Of a stretch of DNA of 64,000 nt, positions 27,768-38,300 are shown piece after piece. Numbering within the stretch: the first letter of the stretch is position 1; every line of letters starts with the position of its first letter. The notes beneath the pieces are model-generated. The model saw nothing but the letters and a program-made list of their open reading frames with translations, had not been told where the DNA came from and made no database searches. This DNA is from Candidatus Zixiibacteriota bacterium. GTDB lineage: Bacteria > Zixibacteria > MSB-5A5 > GN15 > FEB-12. Where the stretch lies: contig JAOUBJ010000001.1 of NCBI GenBank assembly GCA_029860345.1, positions 62,001 to 126,000 of the forward strand, in the 5' to 3' direction. The translations under genes and the position numbers were made by a program.

Positions 27768-30700
27768 ATGCAAAACCTGATCGTGGCCATCGGAGGGACC
27801 GGCGGTACTACCATTCGCAGTCTTAAGTACCGGCTGGGACTATTCAACACCAATGAGCAGGTCGACGAGATATACATCGACGCCTTGCAGAAAAAGTGGA
27901 TCGAGGCGGGCAAAGAGGGCGAAAACGACAACCAATCGGAGAACTATCGCACCCTGGGTAACTGGGATGTTTTTTCTTATGCCGAATACCAGGGCGGCGA
28001 TCTCGTCGATATCGGAAGGCTGCTCGAAACCGAGGCGGCTGGGAAAAAGTTCACGGACCGCGAGATTTATCAACGTTACGCTTACCGCTGGTTCCAGTCA
28101 CATTATTATACCAAGGTCGGTGGTAGAGCTATTCTCGAAAGCGTAACCGAAGGCGCTGGTCGCTGGCGTCAGTTCGGTCGCATGCTGGTAGATCGAAACC
28201 ACGACGTCGTGGCCAAAATGCTCCAGGAGAAAATCCGCGCCATGGAATCTACTTTCAAGGTCTTCATGGTGTTTTCCCTGGCCGGTGGAACCGGAGCCGG
28301 AGCAGCCTTCGACACCGCCATGATGCTTAGAAAAATAGCCCAGAAGGAGAACAAACATCCCGTTATATATGCCTTCATAGTGATGGGACAGGCGTTCCGT
28401 TTGGAGGATCCATCGCCTACCTACGCCGCCCTTCGGGAACTCAGCAGGCTGAGCGATGTCGACGCCAATAACCATTATGCCACCACCTACAAGGCATCGA
28501 TGGAGAATGCCACGGTGTTGACTCGACCCCTCTTCGATTCCAAGTTCATAATCGACTTCACCCAGCGCTTCAAAGGACTCACCGACGACGAACTTCGTTA
28601 TCTGGGCCTCTACCCTGCGCTGGCCGATATGATCGAGTTGCTGATCCAACCGGAAGCCAGTAATTACCTGTATCAGGCGGCGGCCAACTGGCCCAAGGAC
28701 GTCGACACCGCCAAGCAGGTGAAGGACAAGGACCAGTTTACGGGTGGCGCGCCCGCCGGTATTGCATACCAAATGCTGAAAAAGAAACTGCATTCGGCCG
28801 AGGACTGGTTCGTTACCTACAAAACACAGAGAATATTCTTCCCCAAAGACATATACCTGGATATCTCGCGGGACAAGTTGGTCATTCAATTCATCGATGA
28901 TCTCTTCCCTCGCGGCGGGGGCAACGTGCTGCAGGAGAATTATGGCTATGACGGCAAAGAGATAACAGACACGGAACTACTCAAAGAGGCAACAAACCAA
29001 CGTTGCTACTCGATTTTGGAGGACTGGAATCCGGGTTTCCTGGCCAGTGCGGTTGGGGCGAAATCCACCACCAGGAAACCGTTCTCTGAGCCCAAACTGA
29101 ATGAGCGTTTTGAAGGCTACCCTGCCGACGAACTGGTACGCAATCTATTTGTCAGCGGCTCTTCGGAGGCCGAAGATGCCATTACGGATATCGACAGGCT
29201 AAGCCTTACCGACCGTGCCGGAGGCAGTACCGTTAGCAAGCTGGACGATCTCGGTACCTTTACCATGAGCCTGGAACAAACGCGGGAAGAGATTCATACC
29301 GAGATAGACAAGAAATTGGCGCTGACGGATACTTACAGCAAGAACCTGATTCGAAAGGTTATGGCCGATCATGCGCTGAACCTATTGAATCGCCCCCACA
29401 AGAAGGGTTGTCTTGGCTTTGCTCGCGAGGTATTTCGTCACCTCGCGGATGATTACTTGCAGGACATCGCCAACCGTATCGAGGAGCGCGAGACCTCAAT
29501 TAAGAAACGCGAAGGTGGCTTAAAGGCTCAGTGCCGCGAACTCAGCACTCGCATGCGAACGGAATTCAAGAAGGCCAAACAAAAGCAACTGCTGGTTCTC
29601 GAAGACGAGCAACTCGAGGAACTCAAGCGCCGGAAAGCTAACGAGAAACTTATGGAGTCTATCACCTTCGCCATCGCCGAAGCGAATTACTGGAAGGACT
29701 TGCTGGCTTCGTGGGGAGAAGAGCTAACCGTAAACTCCAAAGGCTCCATGCGGGTCGATGCCTCAGAGTCTATCGAGCGTTCGGAAAGAGTGTTGAAGGA
29801 GTTGGCCATGTCATCGGGTATCAGTCTCGGACTACCCAAACATGAATACGACGCGGACAGTCAGGGTGGGTCCGAAGGCAAATCGTTCGATACCGTTCAC
29901 ACAAACATGGGCGGTTTCCAGGAATCTGTTCACGAACTCCTGGAGCCACAGCGGTTGATTGACGGATGGAAGCTCAACATTAACTGGCACGCCGAAATCC
30001 CTGAGAAGCTGCCCAGCGAACACGTCATTGGGCAGATCAAACCGATGCTCTCGCTGGCCGCAATGGAGCAGCAACCGGATAACATTAGCGATGTATCAGG
30101 ACTGAAAGAGAGTCTCAACGAGGTGATCAGCAGGGAGGCGGAAACGAAGCTGAAGGGTGTCGACCTGTTCACTTATCTCACCGAGTGGGTGCCAAAAGAA
30201 TCCGGCGACACGGACATGCAGGTGGCCAACCTGGTGGGTCAATTCTTCCATGGCTGCAAACACTATCTGGAGTTTAATGAGAACGTTGGGCTTTGGCATT
30301 CCTACCTGGCTTATAACCAACGCGGCCGCGACGTAGGTGATTTCGTTGCCGAGATGGGCACCTATTCGATTGGACCGGACGAATCCAGACCGACGGCTAT
30401 TCCCAATTACGGCGACGGCAACAGTCTCGTTTTCGTGCACTTCGTAATCGGTCTCACTATTGAGGATGCCCCGTCACTCAAAGTGCCCCGCCAGAAGTAC
30501 CTGGGCCGGCTGAACAATGCCATCGGCGATAGTGGGCGCGAGCACCACCTGGTCGGAGGCGTCCTTAGCAATCATATCTTCCCCGAGGAGCAGGCAATGC
30601 TAAGGTTTGAGATCGAAGCTGTCGGCCCCCAACTCGGCGGCCGCGATTTTGACACCCAGGACTTTATCCCGCTGGAGCTGTCGCCGCTCTTCGGTGACCT

Positions 30701-31280
30701 GGACCGCATGGATCTGTTCGCCAGACTCTACGCCGTCGGGCTCATCCGGACAGATGAATACCGAGGTGAGGACTATTTCTATTTCCGCCGAGGTCTTGAG
30801 GTCGATCCGCAGGTCTCGCCCAATGACGTGTTCATACTGTCGCAAAGCGCCAGTCTGGTCCACGCTGCTCGCTCGTTCGTGACCAATGAACCGAACATAC
30901 GAACGGAAGCGGTCTTCTCGCGGCTACCCGACATGGACGAGATGACCGACTGTCTCTACCGATGCATCGACAAAGACTACCTTGAAAAAGATGAGAATTT
31001 CCGTGAGGGAATTCAGAAATCAAATCCAGAGAAAGCAATGTGGCCAGAAGCTGCACTTATGAACCTGCTGGACTGGACCATTGATGACCTGGAGAAACTC
31101 GAGGGCGAAAAGCTCAAGGAAACTTTCAAGGTACCATACGGTGTGAAACGGGAATCGTCCGCCAAAGAACAGCTTCGCGACGTCACGGTGCTCTTCTTTA
31201 AGCGTGCAGTACGCCAGGCTGAGCGCAGGCGGGAAAAGAAGCGCTCGACGCGCGCGTCTGAGGGACGGACGTTCCGGTAA
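27768..31280 (+). CDS. Soluble tubulin-like GTPase (Tubulin_2-type)
   Basis: 1170 aa, led by a strong GAGGAGAT Shine-Dalgarno. The N-terminal Rossmann-like start LIVAIGGTGGTTIRSLKYRL carries the T1 loop. The T4 signature of the tubulin/FtsZ superfamily appears as SLAGGTGAGAA (about 168-178; FtsZ has GGGTGTG). This pattern is that of the Pfam 'tubulin like' family (PF13809). A long charged coiled coil (about 570-640) and a further domain of about 500 residues follow; there is no TM segment. Likely a GTP-binding, possibly polymer-forming cytosolic protein. It is followed directly by two membrane-bound paralogues of the same GTPase domain. Confidence 0.85.
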   Translation: MQNLIVAIGGTGGTTIRSLKYRLGLFNTNEQVDEIYIDALQKKWIEAGKEGENDNQSENYRTLGNWDVFSYAEYQGGDLVDIGRLLETEAAGKKFTDREIYQRYAYRWFQSHYYTKVGGRAILESVTEGAGRWRQFGRMLVDRNHDVVAKMLQEKIRAMESTFKVFMVFSLAGGTGAGAAFDTAMMLRKIAQKENKHPVIYAFIVMGQAFRLEDPSPTYAALRELSRLSDVDANNHYATTYKASMENATVLTRPLFDSKFIIDFTQRFKGLTDDELRYLGLYPALADMIELLIQPEASNYLYQAAANWPKDVDTAKQVKDKDQFTGGAPAGIAYQMLKKKLHSAEDWFVTYKTQRIFFPKDIYLDISRDKLVIQFIDDLFPRGGGNVLQENYGYDGKEITDTELLKEATNQRCYSILEDWNPGFLASAVGAKSTTRKPFSEPKLNERFEGYPADELVRNLFVSGSSEAEDAITDIDRLSLTDRAGGSTVSKLDDLGTFTMSLEQTREEIHTEIDKKLALTDTYSKNLIRKVMADHALNLLNRPHKKGCLGFAREVFRHLADDYLQDIANRIEERETSIKKREGGLKAQCRELSTRMRTEFKKAKQKQLLVLEDEQLEELKRRKANEKLMESITFAIAEANYWKDLLASWGEELTVNSKGSMRVDASESIERSERVLKELAMSSGISLGLPKHEYDADSQGGSEGKSFDTVHTNMGGFQESVHELLEPQRLIDGWKLNINWHAEIPEKLPSEHVIGQIKPMLSLAAMEQQPDNISDVSGLKESLNEVISREAETKLKGVDLFTYLTEWVPKESGDTDMQVANLVGQFFHGCKHYLEFNENVGLWHSYLAYNQRGRDVGDFVAEMGTYSIGPDESRPTAIPNYGDGNSLVFVHFVIGLTIEDAPSLKVPRQKYLGRLNNAIGDSGREHHLVGGVLSNHIFPEEQAMLRFEIEAVGPQLGGRDFDTQDFIPLELSPLFGDLDRMDLFARLYAVGLIRTDEYRGEDYFYFRRGLEVDPQVSPNDVFILSQSASLVHAARSFVTNEPNIRTEAVFSRLPDMDEMTDCLYRCIDKDYLEKDENFREGIQKSNPEKAMWPEAALMNLLDWTIDDLEKLEGEKLKETFKVPYGVKRESSAKEQLRDVTVLFFKRAVRQAERRREKKRSTRASEGRTFR

Positions 31281-31339
31281 GTTCGGTGGGTTAGAGATCG
31301 AAAGAGTGGTAACATGAGGATTTTCTAAGAGGACTCTGC

Positions 31340-34300
31340 ATGCCGAGGAAAAAGAGCATTCTAAGCAGCAACTGGTTCACCCTGATGGTGCTACTGATTG
31401 CCCCGGCCATAATTTTATTGGCCGCGTGGTTTTACGTGGGGTACCTCAATCAAGGTAAGACCGGCCAACTGTACCGCACCCTTGACGCCGAAGTAGCCTG
31501 GACGGGAGAACATTTGCAGGCTTCCCTTCACTTTTTCGGCGGTGAAACTCTCGACTCGGTTTATCACGTCAAGGGACGGGCAGCTGATGTCCTGGTCTGC
31601 CTGGATCGCTCTTACTCGATGGGTTTTCCCGAGGGTCCGGCGTCCCCGCTGGCCAAAGGAATTAGCGCCACGGTGCGGTTGTGCGGAATGTTAGGCGGTG
31701 CCGGCGCCAGAGTGGGTCTTATGACATTTGACGACGTTGCCGAGCAGGTAGCTCCTCTAACCGAAGAACCTGAGCAAATCCGTGATGCCGCGCAGGATGT
31801 CAAGGTCCGTGGCGGAACGGATATCGCTGTGGCTTTGTTGGCGGCTCTGGACTTGTTTGCCGCTGACAATACCACAACTGACCGAGACAAATACCTGGTC
31901 GTGATAAGCGACTTTTGTGCCCCGAACCCCGGCGCCGGCCAAGCTGCAATACGTAGATTGGCTTCGGCTTCCGTGCAAACGATTGGCATAGGTGTTGGTT
32001 CGGAAATCTGTGATGAGTACCTTAACGAGGTATTCGAAGTGTCTATCATGGCGGCCAATGTCTCCGATCTGGACAGCATTTTCAACAAGGTGGTGATGGA
32101 GTCCCAGATTCTGCCGGTGTATGCCGAACGATTCGACCTTCAGGAGCGGATTGATGTCCGAGATTTCGAAGTTTGGCAGCCGAAAGAAGAGATTCCGTAC
32201 TTGATGATGGATTCAGATTTGCCAACCGGCCGGCTGAGCTTTTGGATACCCGCACTCTTTGAGGCAACCAATACTTTCAATTACGGCGTGGCTCCAAGGA
32301 CGGTGGGCATTCAGCGACTGGCCCTGGAACCCGCCGTGGGGACAATGGTCGGCGGAACCGGGACACAGATACCCGTGTCCAGCGATCTGCGACCTTATCT
32401 GCTCGTGATTTCCTGGTGGCTTCTGTTTCTGATGTGGCTACCGGCCCTGATCTATCTGGCCTTTATGATATCTCATCGGGAGAACCGGTTATACGATCCA
32501 ACACTCAGGCGTGGAAGGCAGGTGTACCCCGATCCTCAAACATATCCCCGGCGTCAAGTGCCGGAGATGGACCCGGTGCCGACACTGTTCGTTGGAGTCG
32601 GCGGCAAGGGCCGGGAGACCTTGGTCCATGTAAAGCATATCGTGTCTGAGTGGTTTGAAGAATCTCAGAAAGTTCCATTCGAGTACGTCGGCCTGGACAC
32701 CGATCGCCGAGAGGAGGCAAACCCGAGATTCTGTGACCAAGCATTGAACGAGCAGGAGACTCTCATCTTCCCCGACGATGACAATCTTAACGCCTTTTTC
32801 GATGATGTGTCGGACAGACCCGACGATTTCAACGATATCACATCATGGGCCGGAATAGCCGAACTGCGCAGGAAAGGTGGGCAGGCCACCGACATCAAAG
32901 CAGGAACGCACGGCAACCGACGAATAGGCCGGTTGGCTTACCTTAGGGCGATCAATCAGCCCGATTCTACCATCGACCAGCTTCGCGAGAAAGTAACTCA
33001 ATGGGCTCTCAGCCACCGGGACACCGGCGAACAGCCGGTGGTGATTGTGGCCGGTTCAGGCTACGGGGGTACTTCGTCGGGAATCATCGCAGATGTTGCT
33101 CATCAGATTCGTGTGGGACTGGCCGAGGCCGGATGCCGCGACCGGGAGGAACAAGACTTGGTTACGACTGACTCGGTGCCCATGTATTTATATTTGACCT
33201 ATCAAGGCTGGTCTCCTCAGCAATCCCAGAACGCCGAAGCAATGCTAACTGAGCTTGAGCGCTACCAAGTCGGCGGCCACCGCGACCTGAGAAGCCCTCT
33301 TAAGATTGGCGCCGAGGAAACACCCGAGGGCATAGTACACCGACCGTTATTTGATCGAATTCATTTGATGGATCCTGAGAGCAGCGTAGCCGAGATGGCT
33401 GACTCCATGTTCCATTATTGTGAGCGCTCTCTGTCGAGTGCCTTGATAAACTCCATTGACGACGCCCATTGGCGGATTCATCGCGCCTCCCGTCAGGACG
33501 GACGCATGCGCATCAATATGCCCTCTACTATTTCACTGAGGTTTCCGCGCGGTCGCATCATACACAACCTGGCTGTCCAGGCCATTCGGGAACTACTGGA
33601 GACCCAGTTAATAGGCTTCCTGGTTCAGCGAAGCGCCGATGGTAGCCTGACAGCCGAGTTCACAGATCGGTTTGGTGATCAGCACGAACGTACCATTAAC
33701 GAGTGGATGGGTATCAGCACCACCCTCGATCAGAGCAAAGAGGGTCCCATGGGGAGTCTCTCCGGGTTTTATCAAGTTCTTACCGCCGTTACCTCGGGAC
33801 GATCACCCACAGCTCCGATGGACTCCAAGTCACCGGATGAGGAAGTGATCAAAACCAAGTTGGCCCGTGATCTGACCGAGTGGCTTCGGATAGATCCCTC
33901 GGTTAAGGACCCGGACCTGGTGATCAAGTCACGATGCGGCAAGCTGGGAGACCTGAATGGTGTGCTGCACGCGGCGGCCACGGAACTTAAGAGGATTCTT
34001 GAGAGCCCGGCCCAGAAGGATTCGGAAGGGGCGGCTTTTCTTAAGACCGTGCGACGGGTTGTAGAAAGCGCATCGGCAGGTCTTGATTTCTGGAAAAAGA
34101 CGCTGTTGCACAATAGCTCCTTTGAGCGCGGTCATGTGGTTCGTCCGGGGGCGGGGTTGGCCTTGTATCTGGATGAGCGAATGGTCGAGTTGAAGCAGCA
34201 GGACACCGACCTGCACAAGCTCACCCCGCGACGTGTGTACCTAATGGGCGGTGATGAGTGTCCGGAAGACATCCGACGAGATAAGCTATACGAGCGCTAT

Positions 34301-35344
34301 TTGTTCAAACCACTGCTATCAAACGCCCAACTGGCCCGATTGTTTCGGTGGCACTTTGACGCGGGGCTACGCTTGGCCCTGGAATTCAGATCGAAACCGG
34401 ATCGTGCACTGACTGTCAAGTCTGAATCTTCGAGTAAAGCCGCGGCAGAAAAGGCCGGCACATTGTGGGAGGCGATACATGAATACATCCTCACACACCG
34501 CGAGTGCCGACGCATCAGAGAGATTACCCTGGCCAATGCCTGTCCGGACCTGGCCGGGAGCCTGAAAAAGGCCCTCGGCAATGTGGAAGCGCAGCATCTG
34601 CACGTTCTGTACTCATATCCCAGAGTCACCGAGTGGCCGGAGTTCGAACAGTTGGAAGGCAACCTGAGAAAGCAACTCTTCGGCGGTGTCAATTACCAGA
34701 GTGCTTTAACCAACAACCCTCTGATGATATCCATACACTACGTTGCACCCGACCGACTTTGGTTTACGGAAATATCGGATCGACAGGGCGGCGCCAACTG
34801 GCTAAGGCACCCTGATGATCAGTCAATGCTCAATTTGCCTTTTGTTCAGCCGCCGGAGGCTTATGCAGCCAACTGGAACCGACTTTATGCCCGCACCGAG
34901 GGTAGCCATCAGCCATACCCCGCGGCACCATACCGGGCTTTGGCCGAGAATTACGAGAATCTCCGACGGGTCGTTTTCATGGACGCCATGGGAATGATCA
35001 AACTGATTGAAGATGATAACCTACTGAGAGCGTGGCGCCTTGTAACCGATGATCGGACATTCAACTTGAATCCGCCCGGCTATCCCGACAGGAGAGACGC
35101 TCTGTATCAGCTTGTCGCCGACCGTCGCGATGACGATGGAAGCGATCTGCGACCTGAACTTGAGGCATCCGAACGCCGTTGGGACACGATCCCTGCGGAG
35201 CGGAAACTGGACATGCTGGATAACTACATCAAAAGGTTGAGTCAGACTTTCGATGACGCTGATACAGAAAAACAGGTGAATATGATGCTTCGCTTGATCG
35301 CCTCCGTTCAGCGTGAGATCATCAGCCAGCAGGTGAGGACTTAG
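31340..35344 (+). CDS. TM-vWA-TM-tubulin-like GTPase fusion, copy A
   Basis: 1334 aa. The basic N terminus (MPRKK) and TM1 (about 12-36) place the vWA domain outside. Its MIDAS is complete: DRSYS (about 90), RGGTD and VVISDF. TM2 (about 352-377) leads to a cytoplasmic tubulin-like domain with T1 loop LFVGVGGKGRETL (about 414) and a T4-like loop AGSGYGGTSSGI (about 567), somewhat diverged from GGTGTG. About 700 more residues follow. AGAGGA precedes the start. The protein joins an exterior metal-binding adhesion/assembly domain to an interior cytoskeletal GTPase fold, with the same layout as the next gene. Confidence 0.87.
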   Translation: MPRKKSILSSNWFTLMVLLIAPAIILLAAWFYVGYLNQGKTGQLYRTLDAEVAWTGEHLQASLHFFGGETLDSVYHVKGRAADVLVCLDRSYSMGFPEGPASPLAKGISATVRLCGMLGGAGARVGLMTFDDVAEQVAPLTEEPEQIRDAAQDVKVRGGTDIAVALLAALDLFAADNTTTDRDKYLVVISDFCAPNPGAGQAAIRRLASASVQTIGIGVGSEICDEYLNEVFEVSIMAANVSDLDSIFNKVVMESQILPVYAERFDLQERIDVRDFEVWQPKEEIPYLMMDSDLPTGRLSFWIPALFEATNTFNYGVAPRTVGIQRLALEPAVGTMVGGTGTQIPVSSDLRPYLLVISWWLLFLMWLPALIYLAFMISHRENRLYDPTLRRGRQVYPDPQTYPRRQVPEMDPVPTLFVGVGGKGRETLVHVKHIVSEWFEESQKVPFEYVGLDTDRREEANPRFCDQALNEQETLIFPDDDNLNAFFDDVSDRPDDFNDITSWAGIAELRRKGGQATDIKAGTHGNRRIGRLAYLRAINQPDSTIDQLREKVTQWALSHRDTGEQPVVIVAGSGYGGTSSGIIADVAHQIRVGLAEAGCRDREEQDLVTTDSVPMYLYLTYQGWSPQQSQNAEAMLTELERYQVGGHRDLRSPLKIGAEETPEGIVHRPLFDRIHLMDPESSVAEMADSMFHYCERSLSSALINSIDDAHWRIHRASRQDGRMRINMPSTISLRFPRGRIIHNLAVQAIRELLETQLIGFLVQRSADGSLTAEFTDRFGDQHERTINEWMGISTTLDQSKEGPMGSLSGFYQVLTAVTSGRSPTAPMDSKSPDEEVIKTKLARDLTEWLRIDPSVKDPDLVIKSRCGKLGDLNGVLHAAATELKRILESPAQKDSEGAAFLKTVRRVVESASAGLDFWKKTLLHNSSFERGHVVRPGAGLALYLDERMVELKQQDTDLHKLTPRRVYLMGGDECPEDIRRDKLYERYLFKPLLSNAQLARLFRWHFDAGLRLALEFRSKPDRALTVKSESSSKAAAEKAGTLWEAIHEYILTHRECRRIREITLANACPDLAGSLKKALGNVEAQHLHVLYSYPRVTEWPEFEQLEGNLRKQLFGGVNYQSALTNNPLMISIHYVAPDRLWFTEISDRQGGANWLRHPDDQSMLNLPFVQPPEAYAANWNRLYARTEGSHQPYPAAPYRALAENYENLRRVVFMDAMGMIKLIEDDNLLRAWRLVTDDRTFNLNPPGYPDRRDALYQLVADRRDDDGSDLRPELEASERRWDTIPAERKLDMLDNYIKRLSQTFDDADTEKQVNMMLRLIASVQREIISQQVRT

Positions 35345-35345
35345 A

Positions 35346-38300
35346 ATGAGCTACTTTGAAATATTGTTGCTGGCCCTGCTGATCGCTTACATAGTGGTGG
35401 GATTCGGTCTGTTGATGTGGTCCACACGATCTCAAAAACGCTTCGCCAAAGATCTGTTTGTCACTCGGCGCTCCAACAGACGAATGGTAGCCAAAGGTGG
35501 GCGTTTCGAGGTCGCACTCAATGCCCGGGCTGAGGGGCACCAACGGCGCGAGGTACAGCCTTTGCGAATAGTTTTGGTTGTTGACCGGTCCAGCAGTATG
35601 ATGTCGGAAAAAGTGGCCGGAAGTCCATTACACATTGCCGTTCGCTCCGTCATTGAATTCGCCCGCCAACTCGATCTCACCAGACACCGGATCGGACTGG
35701 TGCAGTTTGACACTTCGGCGGAGATACTGTGTGAATTGACCGGGAGTGCACCGTTGGTAGCAGCTGCGGCCAAGCGAATCAGGGGAGGCGGGGGGACCGA
35801 TGCCTTGCCCGGCATAGAGGACGCCGCAGCGCTCTTGGGATACAGCGACACAGAATCCGCGTCCGGCATCGATGGTACCAATCGCGACGTTGTCATTCTG
35901 CTTACCGACGGGGAAACCTACAACGAAGACAAGATCGCCAAACTGTGTGAATCTCTAAAGACCAAGAACGGCTTGCGCATTATTACCATCGGATTGGGGT
36001 CCGAAGTCAACTCCGATTTTCTGGCAAGCATAGCCAGCCCGTCTCCGGGTTCGTCAGATGAGTCGGGTCCTGCCGAATACCACCAGGTCCTCGATGTTTC
36101 CCAATTGGTTTCGGTGTATCGCTCACTGGCCGTACAAATCGCGGCATCAGTCGGCGGCGGAGGTACCCTTGAAGAGACCATCAGTCGGCGAAAATTCACT
36201 TACGTGGGCTTCGGAGAAGATCATGAACCGGTGAAGCATCTTTCTGAGGACGGCACGGTGCAGTGGATATTCCCCGCAATCAATGAAGCCCCGCAGGAAG
36301 TGCGGTATTACATCAAAGGTAACCGAGTGGGTTGGCATCGCATTGTCGAACGGAGCGCCTCGCTCGATTACTTTTCGATACCCGACAACGTGCACCATAG
36401 GTATGACCCGCGGCTGCCGAAATATGGCCAGGCCGAGGATGACAAGGAAGTCCATGAAGAACGATGCCGCTCCAACCGTAATCCACACATATTGGTGACC
36501 CCCAGATTCGGTCCGGCGATCCTCTGGGCCATCTTTCTGAACCCGCTCTTTTGGATTTTGTGGTCGGCCTTCTCCCGGCTGCACAAACGCCGGTCAGGCA
36601 AGGCTGTAAGCGAATCCGAGAGTTCCTTGACTCCTCCGCCACTTAAGCAACCAAAGCCAATGAAACTTGTCCCGCCTCAGGCTCTGGAGTGCCCTCCCCT
36701 TCGTCCGACTATGGTGGTTGGGCTGGGCAAGAGCGGACGTCACGTACTCAGTGCCTACAAGGCCATGATTGCCGACACCTGCGGAGGCACCTATCCTTCG
36801 GACAAAATCAAGTTGCTCCAGATTGATACTGACATACGCACTGATGACCGGGAGTTTGATTTCGCCGGCTCCTCACTGACCGATGATGAATCGGCAGACC
36901 TTTCCGCCGATGTTTTCGAGTTGCATCAGCGACTGCTGGTTAAGAAGGAGCCTCACCTTCGCTGGTATATTGCGTCGCGGTTGGCCGGTTTGCCGCGGGA
37001 AGTATTCAATACTGCCGGCGGTGTACACCGCGTAAGACAGGTTGCTCGACTGGCCCTGTTCCAACATCTGAACGATCCCGAGGCGGTGATACGACAGCGC
37101 TTGCAGAGTGCGATCGAATTCTTGTCCGAATTCCTTCTAGACGGCAAGACCGCCCAGGTGTTCATCGTCGGGTCAAGCTCGGGCGGCACTGGCTCTGCCA
37201 TCGCTCATGATCTTGCTTACCTGATCCGACGTGGTCTCCAACTTCGACTGCCCAAAGGGCGCGAACACGCCCAGACCATCGGTTTCTTCCTTGGCAACAC
37301 CTGCTTTGCACCGCATAGCCGCAACATTGCCACCTACCAGAAGAATTCTCGCTCTCTGCTGGAGGAAGCCGGTCGCTTTATGACCAATACTGAGTTGCCC
37401 CTGATGATAGATTACGGAACCGCAGTTTCGGACATCACCGGGTGCCCCGAAGGGACCGGTCCGGTAGCGTCCGACTCCACGGAGAACGCTGCAAGTGCGC
37501 CTGGTAGCATATATGACCAGGTATACGTAGTCGATCCGGCGCCGGAGGGATATCGAGACTCGGCCGGTATGACCGGTACCGTTGTCGCAGAGGACGGCCA
37601 CTACCCTGCCCTGGCGGACATCCTGTCTCACTACTCGCTTGAAGACACAGGTTTCCAAAAGTTCATCGCCAAAAGTATCTGGGAAAGAAACGCTGATCGA
37701 ACCGTTAAAGAGCAAAAAGGACACATAAGTAACATTAATGCCCGGGCTGTTCGTTTCCCAATCGGCTTGACCTCCACGTGGCTTGCCCACCGTTTTGTCC
37801 ACGAGTGGTTCATTGGCAGGTCACTTTGGGCGGAGCAAATAGCCGGTGAATTCGTACCGGCCCAGGACCTTCCGAAGGATGGTTTGAGCCTTGATTCACT
37901 GCTGCGTGATGACAACCTGGGTCCATCATCGGACCCACCTATGTTGTTCGACATCCTGGACGAGTTAGCCGAGGATCTTCGGTCGGGCTGGGACAGGAAC
38001 TGGAGTACCGCATTTCGCCGTATTCAGGTCAATGAGGGTGTTGATTACGGCCGGGACTATGTTCGAAAGCAGTCGAAGATTGCGTTCTTTTCTGTCTTGA
38101 GTTGGATGCTCCGTTCGCTGAACGACTCCGGCCACGACGATTCGCAGGAAATCAATGGAGCTCTGCCGAAGACCATAAATCGGCTGACCGAGTTCCGCGA
38201 TCTAACCGAGAAGGCCGCTCTGAACCTGAGCCGACTGCCGATAGGCAATCTCACCGAAACAGGCGCCGAATCGTTTCTTCATTGGAAAGCGCGCATTGTC